DNA of 53,807 nt from Lachnospiraceae bacterium (GTDB lineage Bacteria > Bacillota > Clostridia > Lachnospirales > Lachnospiraceae). Shown piece after piece: positions 32,241 to 40,575 of this stretch. Position 1 is the stretch's first letter. Each line of letters starts with the position of its first letter. The position numbers were made by a program, and so were the translations under genes. The notes beneath the pieces were generated by a model. That model saw only the letters and a program-made list of their open reading frames with translations. It ran no database searches and was not told the DNA's origin. Location: contig CAAFXE010000168.1 of NCBI GenBank assembly GCA_900766915.1, forward strand, positions 1-53,807. Direction: 5' to 3'.

Positions 32241-34241
32241 ATGAGGCTGGATTCAAGTATTTTGGAAATTAAAGGAATTGGACAAAAAAGTGCGGCAGTG
32301 TTTGAAAAAGCAGGCATGTTTACGGTAGGTGATGTGGTGAGATATTTCCCACGGGGCTATGAGGAATTTCATGCACCTGTTTCATTTGCAGAGCTTCAGG
32401 AAGAGGAAGTTCAGGCGGTGGCAGCTTTTGTGACAAAACAGCCTGCGGTCGTAAAGGCTGGACGATATCAGATCACCACCACAACAGTTGTGGAAAATGA
32501 TATTTCTTTGCAGCTTCGATGGTTTAATATGCCCTTTTTGAGAAATACTTTAAAAAGAGGCTTTCTTTACATTTTCCGGGGGAATGTGGTAAAAAAAGGT
32601 AAAAATTACTGGATGGAACAGCCTAAAATTTATACTCCTGCCGAATATCAGGAACTGGAAAACTGCATGCAGCCGGTGTATCCATTGGTAAAAGGGCTTA
32701 CAAATAAGATGATTAGTAAGGCAGTAAGACAGGTTATGGATAATATTCCTGCTTTTGAGGAAACATTTCCGGAGGAGCTTCGAAAGCAATATCAGCTGGC
32801 AGAATATAATTTTGCAGTTTCCAATATTCATTTTCCGGTTTCCAGGGACGATCTTTTGATGGCGAGAAGAAGACTGGTCTTCGAAGAGTTTTATCAGTTT
32901 GTTTGTCAGGTGCGTTCCATGAAAGAGCAGTGGGAGACCATTCCCAATGAATGTGTCATGGAGCCGGTGGATGAGACAGAAAGGCTTTTGAAGGCTTTAC
33001 CTTATGAGCTTACAGGGGCTCAGAAAAAAGTCTGGAAGGAAATTTCAGGGGACCTGCAGGGAAAAAGACTGATGTCCCGTCTGGTGCAGGGGGATGTAGG
33101 TAGCGGAAAGACGATTCTTGCTTTTTTAGCGCTGATCACTGCCAGCCGGAATGGATATCAGGGGGCTATGATGGCACCGACGGAGGTGCTGGCAAAGCAG
33201 CATTTTGAAGGGTTATTGGAGCTCAAGGAGCAATATGGTCTTAAGGTCAACCCATTATTACTTGTGGGTTCCATGACTGTAAAGGAAAAGAGGCTGGCTT
33301 ATGAGCAGATCACTTCAGGTGAAGCAGATATCGTCATCGGAACCCATGCTATTATTCAGGAGAAGGTGGAATTTTCAAACCTTGGGCTTGTGATCACCGA
33401 TGAACAGCACCGATTTGGGGTGAAACAAAGAGAAACCTTCAGTAAAAAAGGTATTCATCCCCATGTGCTGGTTATGAGTGCAACGCCGATTCCAAGAACT
33501 CTTGCCATGATCATTTATGGGGACCTGGATATTTCCGTCATAGATGAGATGCCTGCCAACCGAATCCCCATTAAGAACTGTGTGGTGGATGAGGGGTGGA
33601 GACCGAAGGCCTACGCTTTTATCCGAAAAGAGGTGGAAGCAGGGCATCAGGCCTATGTCATCTGCCCTATGGTAGAGGAAAATGAGGAACTGGAGCTTGA
33701 AAATGTCATGGATTATGCTGAAAAATTAAAGAAGGAGCTTCCGGGAATTCATGTGGCTTATCTTCATGGCAAGATGAGGGCAGCAGAGAAAAATGAGATC
33801 ATGGAAGCCTTCGGACGCAATGAGATTCAGGTGCTGGTTTCTACGACAGTGATTGAGGTAGGTATCAATGTGCCCAATGCTACGGTGATGATGGTAGAGA
33901 ATGCAGAGCGTTTTGGATTATCCCAGCTTCATCAGCTTCGTGGACGTGTGGGACGTGGTGCAAATCAGTCTTATTGCATTTTTATGAGTAATTCCAAGGG
34001 TAAGGATACCAAAAAGCGTCTGGAAATTTTAAATCAGTCCAACGATGGATTTTACATTGCCAGTGAGGACTTGAAGCTTAGGGGACCGGGAGATTTATTC
34101 GGAATCAGACAAAGCGGGGACCTTCGATTTACTTTGGGAGACATTTTTACGGATGCACAGATTTTAAAAGAAGCCTGTGAGGCGGCAGACAGGTATGGAT
34201 ATCTGGGGAAGGAAGAATTGGCAACAGCAATCAATCTTTAA
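32241..34241 (+). CDS. recG: ATP-dependent DNA helicase RecG
   Basis: 666 residues. The N-terminal wedge/OB domain spans about 1-245. Helicase domains then show motif I VQGDVGSGKT, motif II as DEQH (ITDEQHRFG), motif III MSATPIPRTL, and motif VI QLRGRVGRG. It remodels stalled forks and branched DNA. The ATG at 32241 has GAGGGG upstream, and the product starts MRLDSSILEIKGIG; an in-frame ATG at 32223 has no site. Confidence 0.96.
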   Translation: MRLDSSILEIKGIGQKSAAVFEKAGMFTVGDVVRYFPRGYEEFHAPVSFAELQEEEVQAVAAFVTKQPAVVKAGRYQITTTTVVENDISLQLRWFNMPFLRNTLKRGFLYIFRGNVVKKGKNYWMEQPKIYTPAEYQELENCMQPVYPLVKGLTNKMISKAVRQVMDNIPAFEETFPEELRKQYQLAEYNFAVSNIHFPVSRDDLLMARRRLVFEEFYQFVCQVRSMKEQWETIPNECVMEPVDETERLLKALPYELTGAQKKVWKEISGDLQGKRLMSRLVQGDVGSGKTILAFLALITASRNGYQGAMMAPTEVLAKQHFEGLLELKEQYGLKVNPLLLVGSMTVKEKRLAYEQITSGEADIVIGTHAIIQEKVEFSNLGLVITDEQHRFGVKQRETFSKKGIHPHVLVMSATPIPRTLAMIIYGDLDISVIDEMPANRIPIKNCVVDEGWRPKAYAFIRKEVEAGHQAYVICPMVEENEELELENVMDYAEKLKKELPGIHVAYLHGKMRAAEKNEIMEAFGRNEIQVLVSTTVIEVGINVPNATVMMVENAERFGLSQLHQLRGRVGRGANQSYCIFMSNSKGKDTKKRLEILNQSNDGFYIASEDLKLRGPGDLFGIRQSGDLRFTLGDIFTDAQILKEACEAADRYGYLGKEELATAINL

Positions 34242-34305
34242 ATTAAGATACTTTAAAAGTTACATCAGGTTACAAAGTTTGTCATATTTTGAAACATTTT
34301 ACAGT

Positions 34306-34475
34306 GTATTAAAAATATTTCTTCGCATACTAGGAGTGTACCAGAAACTTAATATAAGGTAGCAGAGCAGGAAACTGTTTAGAAGCCACTGGATGAACCT
34401 GATGAACAGATATCATTTCAAAAGGTTAGAATAGAGAGGCATGAAAAGTTATCTTGATAAAAAGTTTCAGGTTCA
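34306..34475 (+). promoter_or_regulatory. Possible SigG/SigF promoter and structured leader of the SASP gene
   Basis: CATACTA (34326-34332) is a perfect forespore-type -10 box; a weak GTATT lies 15 bases upstream. The long leader contains TGAACCTGA (34394-34402), which is complementary to TCAGGTTCA (34467-34475), and an inner TTATC-TT-GATAA hairpin. Confidence 0.4.
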
Positions 34476-34521
34476 GAAAATAGATGATAAATTCTAAATT
34501 AGTAACAAGGAGGAATTGAAT

Positions 34522-34728
34522 ATGTCAAACAGATCTTCAAACAGAGCAGCAGTTCCTGAAGCAAAAGGTGCTTTAGACAAATTCAAATACGAAGTAGCCA
34601 GTGAACTTGGTGTTCCATTATCAGACGGCTACAACGGAAACTTAACATCTGCACAGAACGGTTCCGTAGGCGGATATATGGTTAAGAAAATGATCGAAGC
34701 TCAGGAAAGACAGATGTCCGGCAAATAA
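34522..34728 (+). CDS. Alpha/beta-type small acid-soluble spore protein
   Basis: 68 residues. Core SASP motifs are KYEVASELGVPL, the GPR-type cleavage region (FKYEVASE), and NGSVGGYMVKKMIE. These proteins saturate spore DNA and protect it, then are degraded at germination. AAGGAGG with 8-base spacing fixes the ATG at 34522; the TTG at 34516 overlaps it. It is a single gene followed by a terminator. Confidence 0.96.
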   Translation: MSNRSSNRAAVPEAKGALDKFKYEVASELGVPLSDGYNGNLTSAQNGSVGGYMVKKMIEAQERQMSGK

Positions 34729-34744
34729 GCTGAAAAATGTTCGG

Positions 34745-34767
34745 GGGACAGGTAATTTACCTGTCCC
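34745..34767. terminator. Bidirectional terminator between SASP and oxidoreductase
   Basis: GGGACAGGT (34745-34753) pairs with ACCTGTCCC (34759-34767). It overlaps the stop of the minus-strand gene. Confidence 0.82.
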
Positions 34768-35725
34768 TCATTTGATGTTGAACGTATTCTACAAGACGGA
34801 TGATCCGTCTGCTCATTTCTTCTCCAAGAACGGGACTTTCTAAAAGTCCGTTTTCAATGCATTCTACAGCGTGGGTAATCTCCCCGGTAAAATCACTTTT
34901 CATATCTACGGATATTTCCGTAACTTCACCGTCTTTATGGAGAAATGCTTTATCACCTTTCCAAAATGCAGGAATTTCAATGTATCCTAAGTCTCCGGAA
35001 AGGATGGCAGAGCCCTTTTGCGGTAAGCTGTAGAGCCAGTTACACTGCAAAAATCCATAGATTCCATTTTCATAAAGGACATCTGCGTTCATCCCGAAGT
35101 CACATTCATAAGGTGGATGACATACCGGCTGTGCCTGAATGACGCGGGCGTTTGCATCTGCAAAAAAGTGTGCGAAGCTGATGGGATAGACACCTATGTC
35201 ATAGGAAGCACCGCCGAAGGCCGGGTCAAATACCCAATGGGAATCCGGCAGAGTACCGGAGGTAATGCTGCAGTAGGAAGCCTTGATGGACCTGAGCTTT
35301 CCAATGATACCATCCCGGATCATAGCCTTTAATTTGATATTTAAAGGTGTGAACATGGTTTTCTCAGCTTCCATCAGAAAGCAGTGATTCATACGTGCCA
35401 TAGCAAACAGCTGTTTTACCTGTTCTTCGTCTGACACCATAGGCTTTTCGCAGATGACATGCTTGTGATGGGATAAACAGAGGCAAATGTGTTCATAATG
35501 CATCTGATTTGGGGTACAGATATAAACAAGGTCTACATTTTCGTCGGAAAGAAGTTCTTCGTAGCTTCCATAATACTTGTTAGCAGAATATTTTTGTGCA
35601 AATGCTTCTGATTTTTGAATGTCTCTGGAGGCAACTGCATAAAGAGTTGCGTTTTCGCTGTAAATCACACCTTTTGCAACGCGGTGTGCAATATTTCCAA
35701 GACCGATGATACCGATATTTTTCAT
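34757..35725 (-). CDS. Gfo/Idh/MocA-family oxidoreductase
   Basis: 322 residues. The N-terminal Rossmann motif is IGIIGLGNIAHRVAKG. The family signature CEKPM is at about residues 93-97. The second half is the usual alpha/beta domain, with FGGASYDIGVYPISFAH matching the catalytic region of dihydrodiol/xylose dehydrogenase-like members. It acts on a sugar or polyol with NAD(P); the substrate is unknown. It stands alone on minus. Confidence 0.9.
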   Translation of the reverse strand: MKNIGIIGLGNIAHRVAKGVIYSENATLYAVASRDIQKSEAFAQKYSANKYYGSYEELLSDENVDLVYICTPNQMHYEHICLCLSHHKHVICEKPMVSDEEQVKQLFAMARMNHCFLMEAEKTMFTPLNIKLKAMIRDGIIGKLRSIKASYCSITSGTLPDSHWVFDPAFGGASYDIGVYPISFAHFFADANARVIQAQPVCHPPYECDFGMNADVLYENGIYGFLQCNWLYSLPQKGSAILSGDLGYIEIPAFWKGDKAFLHKDGEVTEISVDMKSDFTGEITHAVECIENGLLESPVLGEEMSRRIIRLVEYVQHQMRDR

Positions 35726-35843
35726 GCTGTCAGATCCTCTCGTCTATTGTGAATTATGAAGTCGGATTCCTTATATCAAGGTAAATGCTCATTACATTTA
35801 AATATATTTTACTATCAGTTTGTGTATTTGTATATATTCAATC

Positions 35844-35871
35844 ATAAATTCGCAGAACCTGTACATACTAT
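35844..35871 (+). promoter_or_regulatory. Possible mother-cell (SigE/SigK) promoter of coat genes
   Basis: ATA (35844-35846), 17 bases, CATACTAT (35864-35871), close to the SigE pattern. The downstream genes encode coat proteins, which fits. Confidence 0.42.
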
Positions 35872-35882
35872 TTTTTGCAAAC

Positions 35883-35931
35883 TATGTAATTGTTCAGAAC
35901 CTGCGATGAGGTAGAAAACAGTTACGATCAT
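35883..35931. repeat. Dispersed TAACTGTTCAG element, second copy
   Basis: ATGTAATTGTTCAGAACCT followed by AACAGTTAC (TAATTGTT pairs with AACAGTTA). It is related to the element at 15814-15859 and lies just before the coat genes. Confidence 0.5.
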
Positions 35932-35949
35932 AATTTCAGGAGGTTTTCC

Positions 35950-36135
35950 ATGGTACAGTTATCAGAAAAAGAATTATCTGTCCTTCAGGACCTGCTCTCA
36001 GATGAGGAGCTCTTGGTGAAAAAATTTCAGATGCTTGCAACACACACAGAGGATGCAGAAATCAAAGAGAAATATGAACGTATTTCCAAACAGCATCAGG
36101 GACATTTCAATGCATTGTATGCACATTTGCAGTAG
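35950..36135 (+). CDS. Small helical spore-coat-associated protein
   Basis: 61 residues starting MVQLSEKELSVLQD behind AGGAGG. It is all-helical, with the pattern LLSDEELLVKKFQMLATH typical of the first helix pair of CotF/ferritin-like coat proteins. It is immediately followed by a CotF-like gene and probably acts with it. Longer in-frame starts lack a ribosome site. Confidence 0.7.
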   Translation: MVQLSEKELSVLQDLLSDEELLVKKFQMLATHTEDAEIKEKYERISKQHQGHFNALYAHLQ

Positions 36136-36145
36136 GAGGTAGGAT

Positions 36146-36412
36146 ATGCAGACTTATACAGAAAAGGAAGTTTTAGCCGATGGATTGTGTGCACAGAAGG
36201 CGTCCACCGGACATTTTAACATGGCAGCCACAGAGTGTGTCCATGATGGTTTGAGAAATACACTGTTAAATATTCTTTCTGAGGAACACAAGATTCAGGT
36301 AGAGGTATTTGATATGATGCATGAGAGAGGACTGTATGAAACTCCGGCAGCAGAGGAGAAGAAAGTGCAGTCTGTGAAACAGAAGTTTGCCAAAAGCTAT
36401 CAGCAGGCATAA
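36146..36412 (+). CDS. CotF-like spore coat protein
   Basis: 88 residues. The helical Coat_F pattern is LADGLCAQKASTGHFNMAA...LLNILSEEHKIQVEVFDMMHE. AGGAGGTAGG precedes the ATG, 10 bases after the upstream partner. It is expected in the spore coat and is probably made in the mother cell. Confidence 0.82.
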   Translation: MQTYTEKEVLADGLCAQKASTGHFNMAATECVHDGLRNTLLNILSEEHKIQVEVFDMMHERGLYETPAAEEKKVQSVKQKFAKSYQQA

Positions 36413-36421
36413 AATCAGACA

Positions 36422-36453
36422 AGGGGGAAGCAAAAGACTTCCCCCTGTTTTTA
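36422..36453. terminator. Intrinsic terminator between coat genes and MATE pump
   Basis: GGGGGAAG (36423-36430) pairs with CTTCCCCC (36438-36445), then a T run. Confidence 0.88.
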
Positions 36454-36463
36454 AAAATAACAG

Positions 36464-37834
36464 CTATTTCATGTTTTCAGAAGCGATACATTTCATAGGC
36501 TTTATAAGACCAATACAGATGGCCACGGTCAGCAAATCTGCAGCCGGCTGTGAGAGATAGATTCCGGTAACTCCCAAAAACTTTGGAAGGATCAAAATAA
36601 ATGGTACATAAAACAGTCCCTGACGGATCAGTGAGAGAAACAGTCCCATTTTGGCAGAACCTATGGTCTGGAAGGTAATGGTCATCATGTAGCAGAGACC
36701 AAAAGCCGGATAAAGTGCCACCTGAGAAATTAACAGCCATTTTCCGAACTCAACCACCAATGGGTTACGATTAAATAAAAGAATGAGTGGCCTGGACAGC
36801 ACAATATAAACCAAAGCAACTATGATGGTCAGTATCAGGGCGCCTTTTAATGCGAAACGCACACATTCATGGAAACGATCCTCATTTTTTGCACCAAAAG
36901 CATAGGAAGCGACAGGCTGATAGCCCTGCATAAAGCCCATGACTATATAGCATCCGATGAGAATGAGACGCTGAACCACGCCGTAGGCTGCAATGATCAG
37001 GTCTGAATCAGGAAGAGGCTTTGCGGCAATATTGGTAAGTGAGGTCGCTACAGCCAGACAGATCTGAATGACTGCAGTGGGAATACCAATGGAAGTAACT
37101 TCCCACAAAAAGCTGACCGTAAGTTTAAAGTATTTTGGTTTGATTTTGATGATGGAGTGTCCACCCAGATAAAACCACATTAAAATCAAAAATGTAACAC
37201 ACTGGGAAATGGTAGTTGCCAGAGAAGCACCCTGCACACCCATGTTAAATCCCCAGGAAAACATAAATACAGGGTCAAGCAATACATTGAGGGCTGCTCC
37301 TGCGATGACTGCTACTGAAGAAATCTTTACAGAGGACTCCGCACGTGCTGCACAGTTCATGCTCTGGGCAGGGAGGTTAAAGAGTGCGGCTATAAACATC
37401 CAGAAAGCGTACTCCTTTGCCTGGGGAAGCACTGCATTTGACGCACCGAATGCACGCAGCAAAGGCTCCATGAAAATGATACCAAGAATACAAAGTGCAA
37501 TGCCTACCAGGATGGAAAAACCTACAATGGTTGTCACAGTCTGATTGGCATGCTCTTTTTCATTGGCACCTAACTGACGGCCCGCTAAAACAGCAGCACC
37601 GGCAGCAAAAATATTTTCAATGGAAACCATTATGAGCAGCAGCGGAAGTGTCACACCTACGGCTGCCAGAGCAATATCGCTGTCCAGCATTCCGATATAG
37701 GCAGTATCCACAATGTTATAGACTGCTTTTGCCAACAGTGCCAGGGTAGCAGGGATGGCAAGATCGATGATTGCTTTCGATGGTTTTGCGGTGGAAAGCA
37801 GGGATTCTTTGTTAGTTGAAGATTTAATTTGCAT
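36464..37834 (-). CDS. MATE-family efflux transporter
   Basis: 456 residues with twelve membrane helices in two MatE repeats. Characteristic segments are LAIPATLALLAKAVYNIVDTAYIG near the N-terminus and MGFMQGYQPVASYAFGAKN in the second repeat. These pumps export drugs or metabolites against Na+ or H+. Its 5' end overlaps the TetR gene by 11 bases, so the pump is co-transcribed with its probable repressor. Confidence 0.93.
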   Translation of the reverse strand: MQIKSSTNKESLLSTAKPSKAIIDLAIPATLALLAKAVYNIVDTAYIGMLDSDIALAAVGVTLPLLLIMVSIENIFAAGAAVLAGRQLGANEKEHANQTVTTIVGFSILVGIALCILGIIFMEPLLRAFGASNAVLPQAKEYAFWMFIAALFNLPAQSMNCAARAESSVKISSVAVIAGAALNVLLDPVFMFSWGFNMGVQGASLATTISQCVTFLILMWFYLGGHSIIKIKPKYFKLTVSFLWEVTSIGIPTAVIQICLAVATSLTNIAAKPLPDSDLIIAAYGVVQRLILIGCYIVMGFMQGYQPVASYAFGAKNEDRFHECVRFALKGALILTIIVALVYIVLSRPLILLFNRNPLVVEFGKWLLISQVALYPAFGLCYMMTITFQTIGSAKMGLFLSLIRQGLFYVPFILILPKFLGVTGIYLSQPAADLLTVAICIGLIKPMKCIASENMK

Positions 37835-38456
37835 TTTTTTTACCTAATACACCGTGCAGCAGAATATCAAGCTGACGGTGACACCTTTCTTCGTGGTCTT
37901 TGAGAAGCTCTTCTATGGAACGCTCAGAAGAAAAATCAGTTTTAAAACGCATATTGAAATAGTCCATATACATTCTAAAGTCATCAACAATGGTGGTGAC
38001 GGATAATCCGGTCCTGAGAGCTTCGCTTTCCAGCACCTTTGTCAGTACTGATATATTCAGATCGTCGAAAGCATGACGGCATACGGATATTTCCGAAGCA
38101 AGTGCTGACGGAGGGTTGAATGCTGCATCTGCAAAGATACCAAGAAAGATTGGATTTTCTGCAAAAAAGTCCAGTCTTGCACGAAAATAACTTTGCAATT
38201 GTTCTTGAGCAGAACCGTTCATATTTTCAGCAGCATGTTTCAGATATGAGGTCAGCTCATCAAAGCATTTTCCAACACACAAAAGATAGAGCTCGTTTTT
38301 GTCCTTAAAGTGATGGTAGATAATTCCCTTGGATATGCCCTCTTCGGAGCAGACGTTATTTAAGGATGCACCTTCATATCCCTTCTCGGAAAACTCCTTC
38401 ATGGCAGCATCCAGAATGCGCTGTCTTGATAAAGCGTTCTTTTCTTCTCGTTTCAT
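37824..38456 (-). CDS. TetR-family transcriptional regulator
   Basis: 210 residues from the start at 38456 (TAGGAGG upstream). The N-terminal HTH is QRILDAAMKEFSEKGYEGASL...GISKGIIYHHFKDKNELY. The C-terminal ligand domain is variable. It precedes and overlaps the MATE gene and most likely represses it and itself. Two copies of its likely operator overlap the promoter (38469-38524). Confidence 0.94.
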   Translation of the reverse strand: MKREEKNALSRQRILDAAMKEFSEKGYEGASLNNVCSEEGISKGIIYHHFKDKNELYLLCVGKCFDELTSYLKHAAENMNGSAQEQLQSYFRARLDFFAENPIFLGIFADAAFNPPSALASEISVCRHAFDDLNISVLTKVLESEALRTGLSVTTIVDDFRMYMDYFNMRFKTDFSSERSIEELLKDHEERCHRQLDILLHGVLGKKNAN

Positions 38457-38468
38457 AGAATACCTCCT

Positions 38469-38524
38469 AAAACAGACTGGTTGGTCTGTTTTGTATATTA
38501 GCACAAACAGACCGGGTGGTCAAT
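38469..38524 (-). promoter_or_regulatory. TetR promoter with two operator copies
   Basis: Minus-strand promoter TTGACC (38518-38523), 17 bases, TAATAT (38495-38500). Operator 1 is the perfect repeat AAAACAGAC/GTCTGTTTT (38469-38492). Operator 2, ACAGACCGGGTGGTC (38507-38521), covers the -35 side. Confidence 0.78.
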
Positions 38525-38558
38525 AATTTTGGAAGAAAAACATTTTCATACAAATGCA

Positions 38559-38598
38559 TTGCAAATGTATTATAATTGCAATATAATAAGCTTATTAT
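38559..38598 (+). promoter_or_regulatory. Promoter and palindromic operator of the RelB/RelE module
   Basis: TTGCAA (38559-38564), 17 bases, TATAAT (38582-38587). The perfect 16-bp palindrome ATAATAAGCTTATTAT (38583-38598) overlaps the -10 box, as expected for antitoxin autoregulation. Confidence 0.82.
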
Positions 38599-38621
38599 GT
38601 GATGAAATGGAGAATGAGCAT

Positions 38622-38915
38622 ATGGCAAGTACAATACAAGTAAGAGTAGATGATGAATTAAAGATAAAATCAGATAATCTGTTTAAAGATCTTGGTACAG
38701 ATACAACCACCGCCATAAGGATATTTTTAACACAGGCAGTGGCAAATAACGGATTTCCTTTTGAGATAAAAAGGGTAAAAGCTGATCCGTATGAGACTTT
38801 ATCAGAAGAAGAACTTCTAATGAAACTTGAGACATCAAGACAGCATGCAAAACAAGGAAAATATAGGGATGCAGATGAAGTTATAGGTGACATGAGGGCT
38901 AAATATGGAATATAA
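38622..38915 (+). CDS. RelB/DinJ-family antitoxin
   Basis: 97 residues from the ATG at 38622 with GGAG upstream. The N-terminal ribbon-helix-helix is STIQVRVDDELKIKSDNLFKDLG, followed by TTTAIRIFLTQAV. The C-terminal tail is the toxin-neutralising part. It overlaps the toxin gene by 11 bases. It should bind the palindrome at 38583-38598 and repress the module. Confidence 0.92.
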   Translation: MASTIQVRVDDELKIKSDNLFKDLGTDTTTAIRIFLTQAVANNGFPFEIKRVKADPYETLSEEELLMKLETSRQHAKQGKYRDADEVIGDMRAKYGI

Positions 38916-39219
38916 AGTAGTTATAACTCCGGATGCTGAAGAAGATTTAGATAGATATATTAGATACCTCTTGTTTGAAAAAAATAATGAGCAAGCTGCA
39001 ACTAATGTGTTGAATGATTTTGAAGCGACAAAACAGAGTTTATCAAGAGTGGCAGTTAGTTTGAAACTTTGTGAAAATCCAAAGTTAAAGGAGTTTGGAT
39101 ACAGAAGAATTAACTTTTTGTCACATAGATATTTTATGCTTTATCGAATAGAGGGTAATTTTGCAATTGTTGATAACATCTTTCATGAACTACAGGATTA
39201 TGAGAGTAAGATGAGATAA
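38905..39219 (+). CDS. RelE/ParE-superfamily toxin
   Basis: 104 residues. The RelE/ParE fold is seen in YKVVITPDAEEDLDRYIRYL, then a helical middle, the basic strand EFGYRRINFLSHRYFMLY and the end VDNIFHELQDY. RelE members cleave mRNA on the ribosome and ParE members inhibit gyrase; a RelB/DinJ partner favours the RNase type. The module seems intact. Confidence 0.9.
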   Translation: MEYKVVITPDAEEDLDRYIRYLLFEKNNEQAATNVLNDFEATKQSLSRVAVSLKLCENPKLKEFGYRRINFLSHRYFMLYRIEGNFAIVDNIFHELQDYESKMR

Positions 39220-39222
39220 AGA

Positions 39223-39309
39223 ATTTTTTCATATTGCGGAAATGTGGTTGAATCAAAATTTGATTTCTGTCCGAAATGTGGAAAGGATGGGATAGTTCCT
39301 TGGAACTAA
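39223..39309 (+). pseudogene. Zinc-ribbon protein remnant
   Basis: Directly after the toxin stop there is an open frame without a start. It reads IFSYCGNVV...FDFCPKCGKDGIVPWN and then TAA. The CPKCG knuckle with an upstream YCG is the C-terminal half of a zinc-ribbon domain. No in-frame start or 5' part is present. It looks like the tail of a gene truncated when the toxin module arrived or by deletion. Confidence 0.55.
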
Positions 39310-39312
39310 AAC

Positions 39313-39341
39313 TTGCCTAATACAAGGTTTCATGGTATGGT
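39313..39341 (+). promoter_or_regulatory. Probable promoter of the DUF6465 gene
   Basis: TTGCCT (39313-39318), 17 bases, TATGGT (39336-39341). Confidence 0.5.
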
Positions 39342-39391
39342 TAACAGATAGATTAGAAATATATCAATTGATTCAGTGAGGAGATTATGAA

Positions 39392-39928
39392 ATGGCAGTA
39401 AACAAAAGAATTGCAAAGAAAAAAGCAAAGGCTGTGAAAGTACAGGAGGTAGCAAAAGCGGCAGAAATCAAAGAAGAAGTAAAAGTTGAAGAAGCAGTAA
39501 CAGCTCCTGTAGAAGAGGTTGAAACAGTTGTTGAAGCTCCTGTAGAAGTAGTTGAAACAGTTGTTGAAGCTCCTGTAGAGGCAGAGGCTGTTACAGAAGA
39601 GAAAGCAACTGAAGCACCGGCAAAAGAAGAAGTGACAGAGAAAAAGCCAAGAGCCAAAAGAACTACAAAAGCGAAAGATGAAACAGCGCAGGAAAAGAAA
39701 CCTGCAGTAAAGAGAACTACCAAAAAAGCAGTGAAAGCAAATATTGTTGTTCAGTCCTGCGGAAGAGAAATTTCTATGGAAGATGCAATCGAAAAAGCAA
39801 CAGAAGACTGGTGTAAATCTGGAAACGACAGAGCTGATTTAAAAGAAATCGAAATTTATGTGAAACCGGAAGAAATGGCTATTTTCTATGTGATCAATGG
39901 AAGAGCAACTGGCAGAGTTACATTCTAA
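39392..39928 (+). CDS. DUF6465-like protein with Ala/Glu/Lys-rich N-terminus
   Basis: 178 residues. The N-terminal two thirds are low-complexity: an acidic Val/Glu/Ala stretch with an 11-residue duplication (VETVVEAPVEV; DNA 39518-39550 and 39551-39583), then a basic KRTTKK region. The C-terminal about 65 residues form a small domain (NIVVQSCGREISMEDAIEKA...EIYVKPEEMAIFYVINGRATG) that I match to DUF6465 of Lachnospiraceae. The basic arm resembles histone-like tails, so nucleic-acid binding is possible but not shown. AGGAG precedes the ATG. Confidence 0.75.
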   Translation: MAVNKRIAKKKAKAVKVQEVAKAAEIKEEVKVEEAVTAPVEEVETVVEAPVEVVETVVEAPVEAEAVTEEKATEAPAKEEVTEKKPRAKRTTKAKDETAQEKKPAVKRTTKKAVKANIVVQSCGREISMEDAIEKATEDWCKSGNDRADLKEIEIYVKPEEMAIFYVINGRATGRVTF

Positions 39929-39959
39929 AATTTTTTTGAATACAGTTTGATTGCTCATG

Positions 39960-40009
39960 GAGTTGTTGTACAGTAGCCTTGGAGGAACTGATACAGCAAC
40001 TCTTTTTTT
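39960..40009 (+). terminator. Strong intrinsic terminator after the DUF6465 gene
   Basis: GAGTTGTTGTACAGT pairs with ACTGATACAGCAACTC (one wobble, one bulge), then T7 (40003-40009). Confidence 0.88.
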
Positions 40010-40025
40010 GAAAAGGAGGACAGTG

Positions 40026-40514
40026 ATGTCCAATATGAAAATTCGACCGATCATCCCATCAGATGATCCGAAAATCGCAGCAATTATCAGAAGTAATCTG
40101 GAAGAATTTCATCTGGATATTCCCGGTACTGCATATTTTGATCCTGAATTAAATTGTCTTAGCAGGTATTACGATGCAGAGCCTGATAAACGGGCATATT
40201 TTATTGCACTGGATGACAGGGAAAATGTTATCGGTGGTGTGGGAATTGCCGAATTTACCGGGTTTGCTCATTGTGCAGAAGTACAAAAGCTATATCTTGC
40301 CAATACTGCAAAAGGGCATGGTTACAGTAAGCTGTTGATGGGCACTGTTGAAGATTTTGCACGGAAAGCAGGGTACCATTCTCTCTATTTAGAGACACAT
40401 GCGAATCTTGGGGCTGCCATTTGTTTATATGAAAGATTGGGGTATGAAAGAATCGAGAAGCCTGCAGCAGTAGTTCATAGTATGATGGATTATTTTTATA
40501 TAAAGAAACTATGA
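40026..40514 (+). CDS. GNAT-family N-acetyltransferase
   Basis: 162 residues from the ATG at 40026 (AGGAGG at 40014-40019). MKIRPIIPSDDPKIAAIIRS begins the fold. The acetyl-CoA site VQKLYLANTAKGHGYSKLLM fits the R/QxxGxG/A pattern loosely. NLGAAICLYERLGYERIE ends it. Substrate unknown. It starts just after the terminator of the preceding gene. Confidence 0.9.
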   Translation: MSNMKIRPIIPSDDPKIAAIIRSNLEEFHLDIPGTAYFDPELNCLSRYYDAEPDKRAYFIALDDRENVIGGVGIAEFTGFAHCAEVQKLYLANTAKGHGYSKLLMGTVEDFARKAGYHSLYLETHANLGAAICLYERLGYERIEKPAAVVHSMMDYFYIKKL

Positions 40515-40550
40515 TGACTGTTTAGTACCTTCCAGATATGAAGTATGATA
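40511..40550. repeat. Dispersed element related to the one at 47219
   Basis: GATGACTGTTTAGTACCTTC and the following CAGATATGAAGTATGA align with GTAACTGTTCAGTACATTC and CAGATACGAAGTTATG at 47222. It sits just before the DUF3786 gene. Confidence 0.45.
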
Positions 40551-40575
40551 TTATAGCTGACACGGAGAAACTAAA

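Noticed and set aside
34361..34480. GCCACTG and GGAAACTG segments in the SASP leader, considered as a cobalamin riboswitch
   Set aside because: The B12-box partner motifs and the expected order of conserved blocks are missing.
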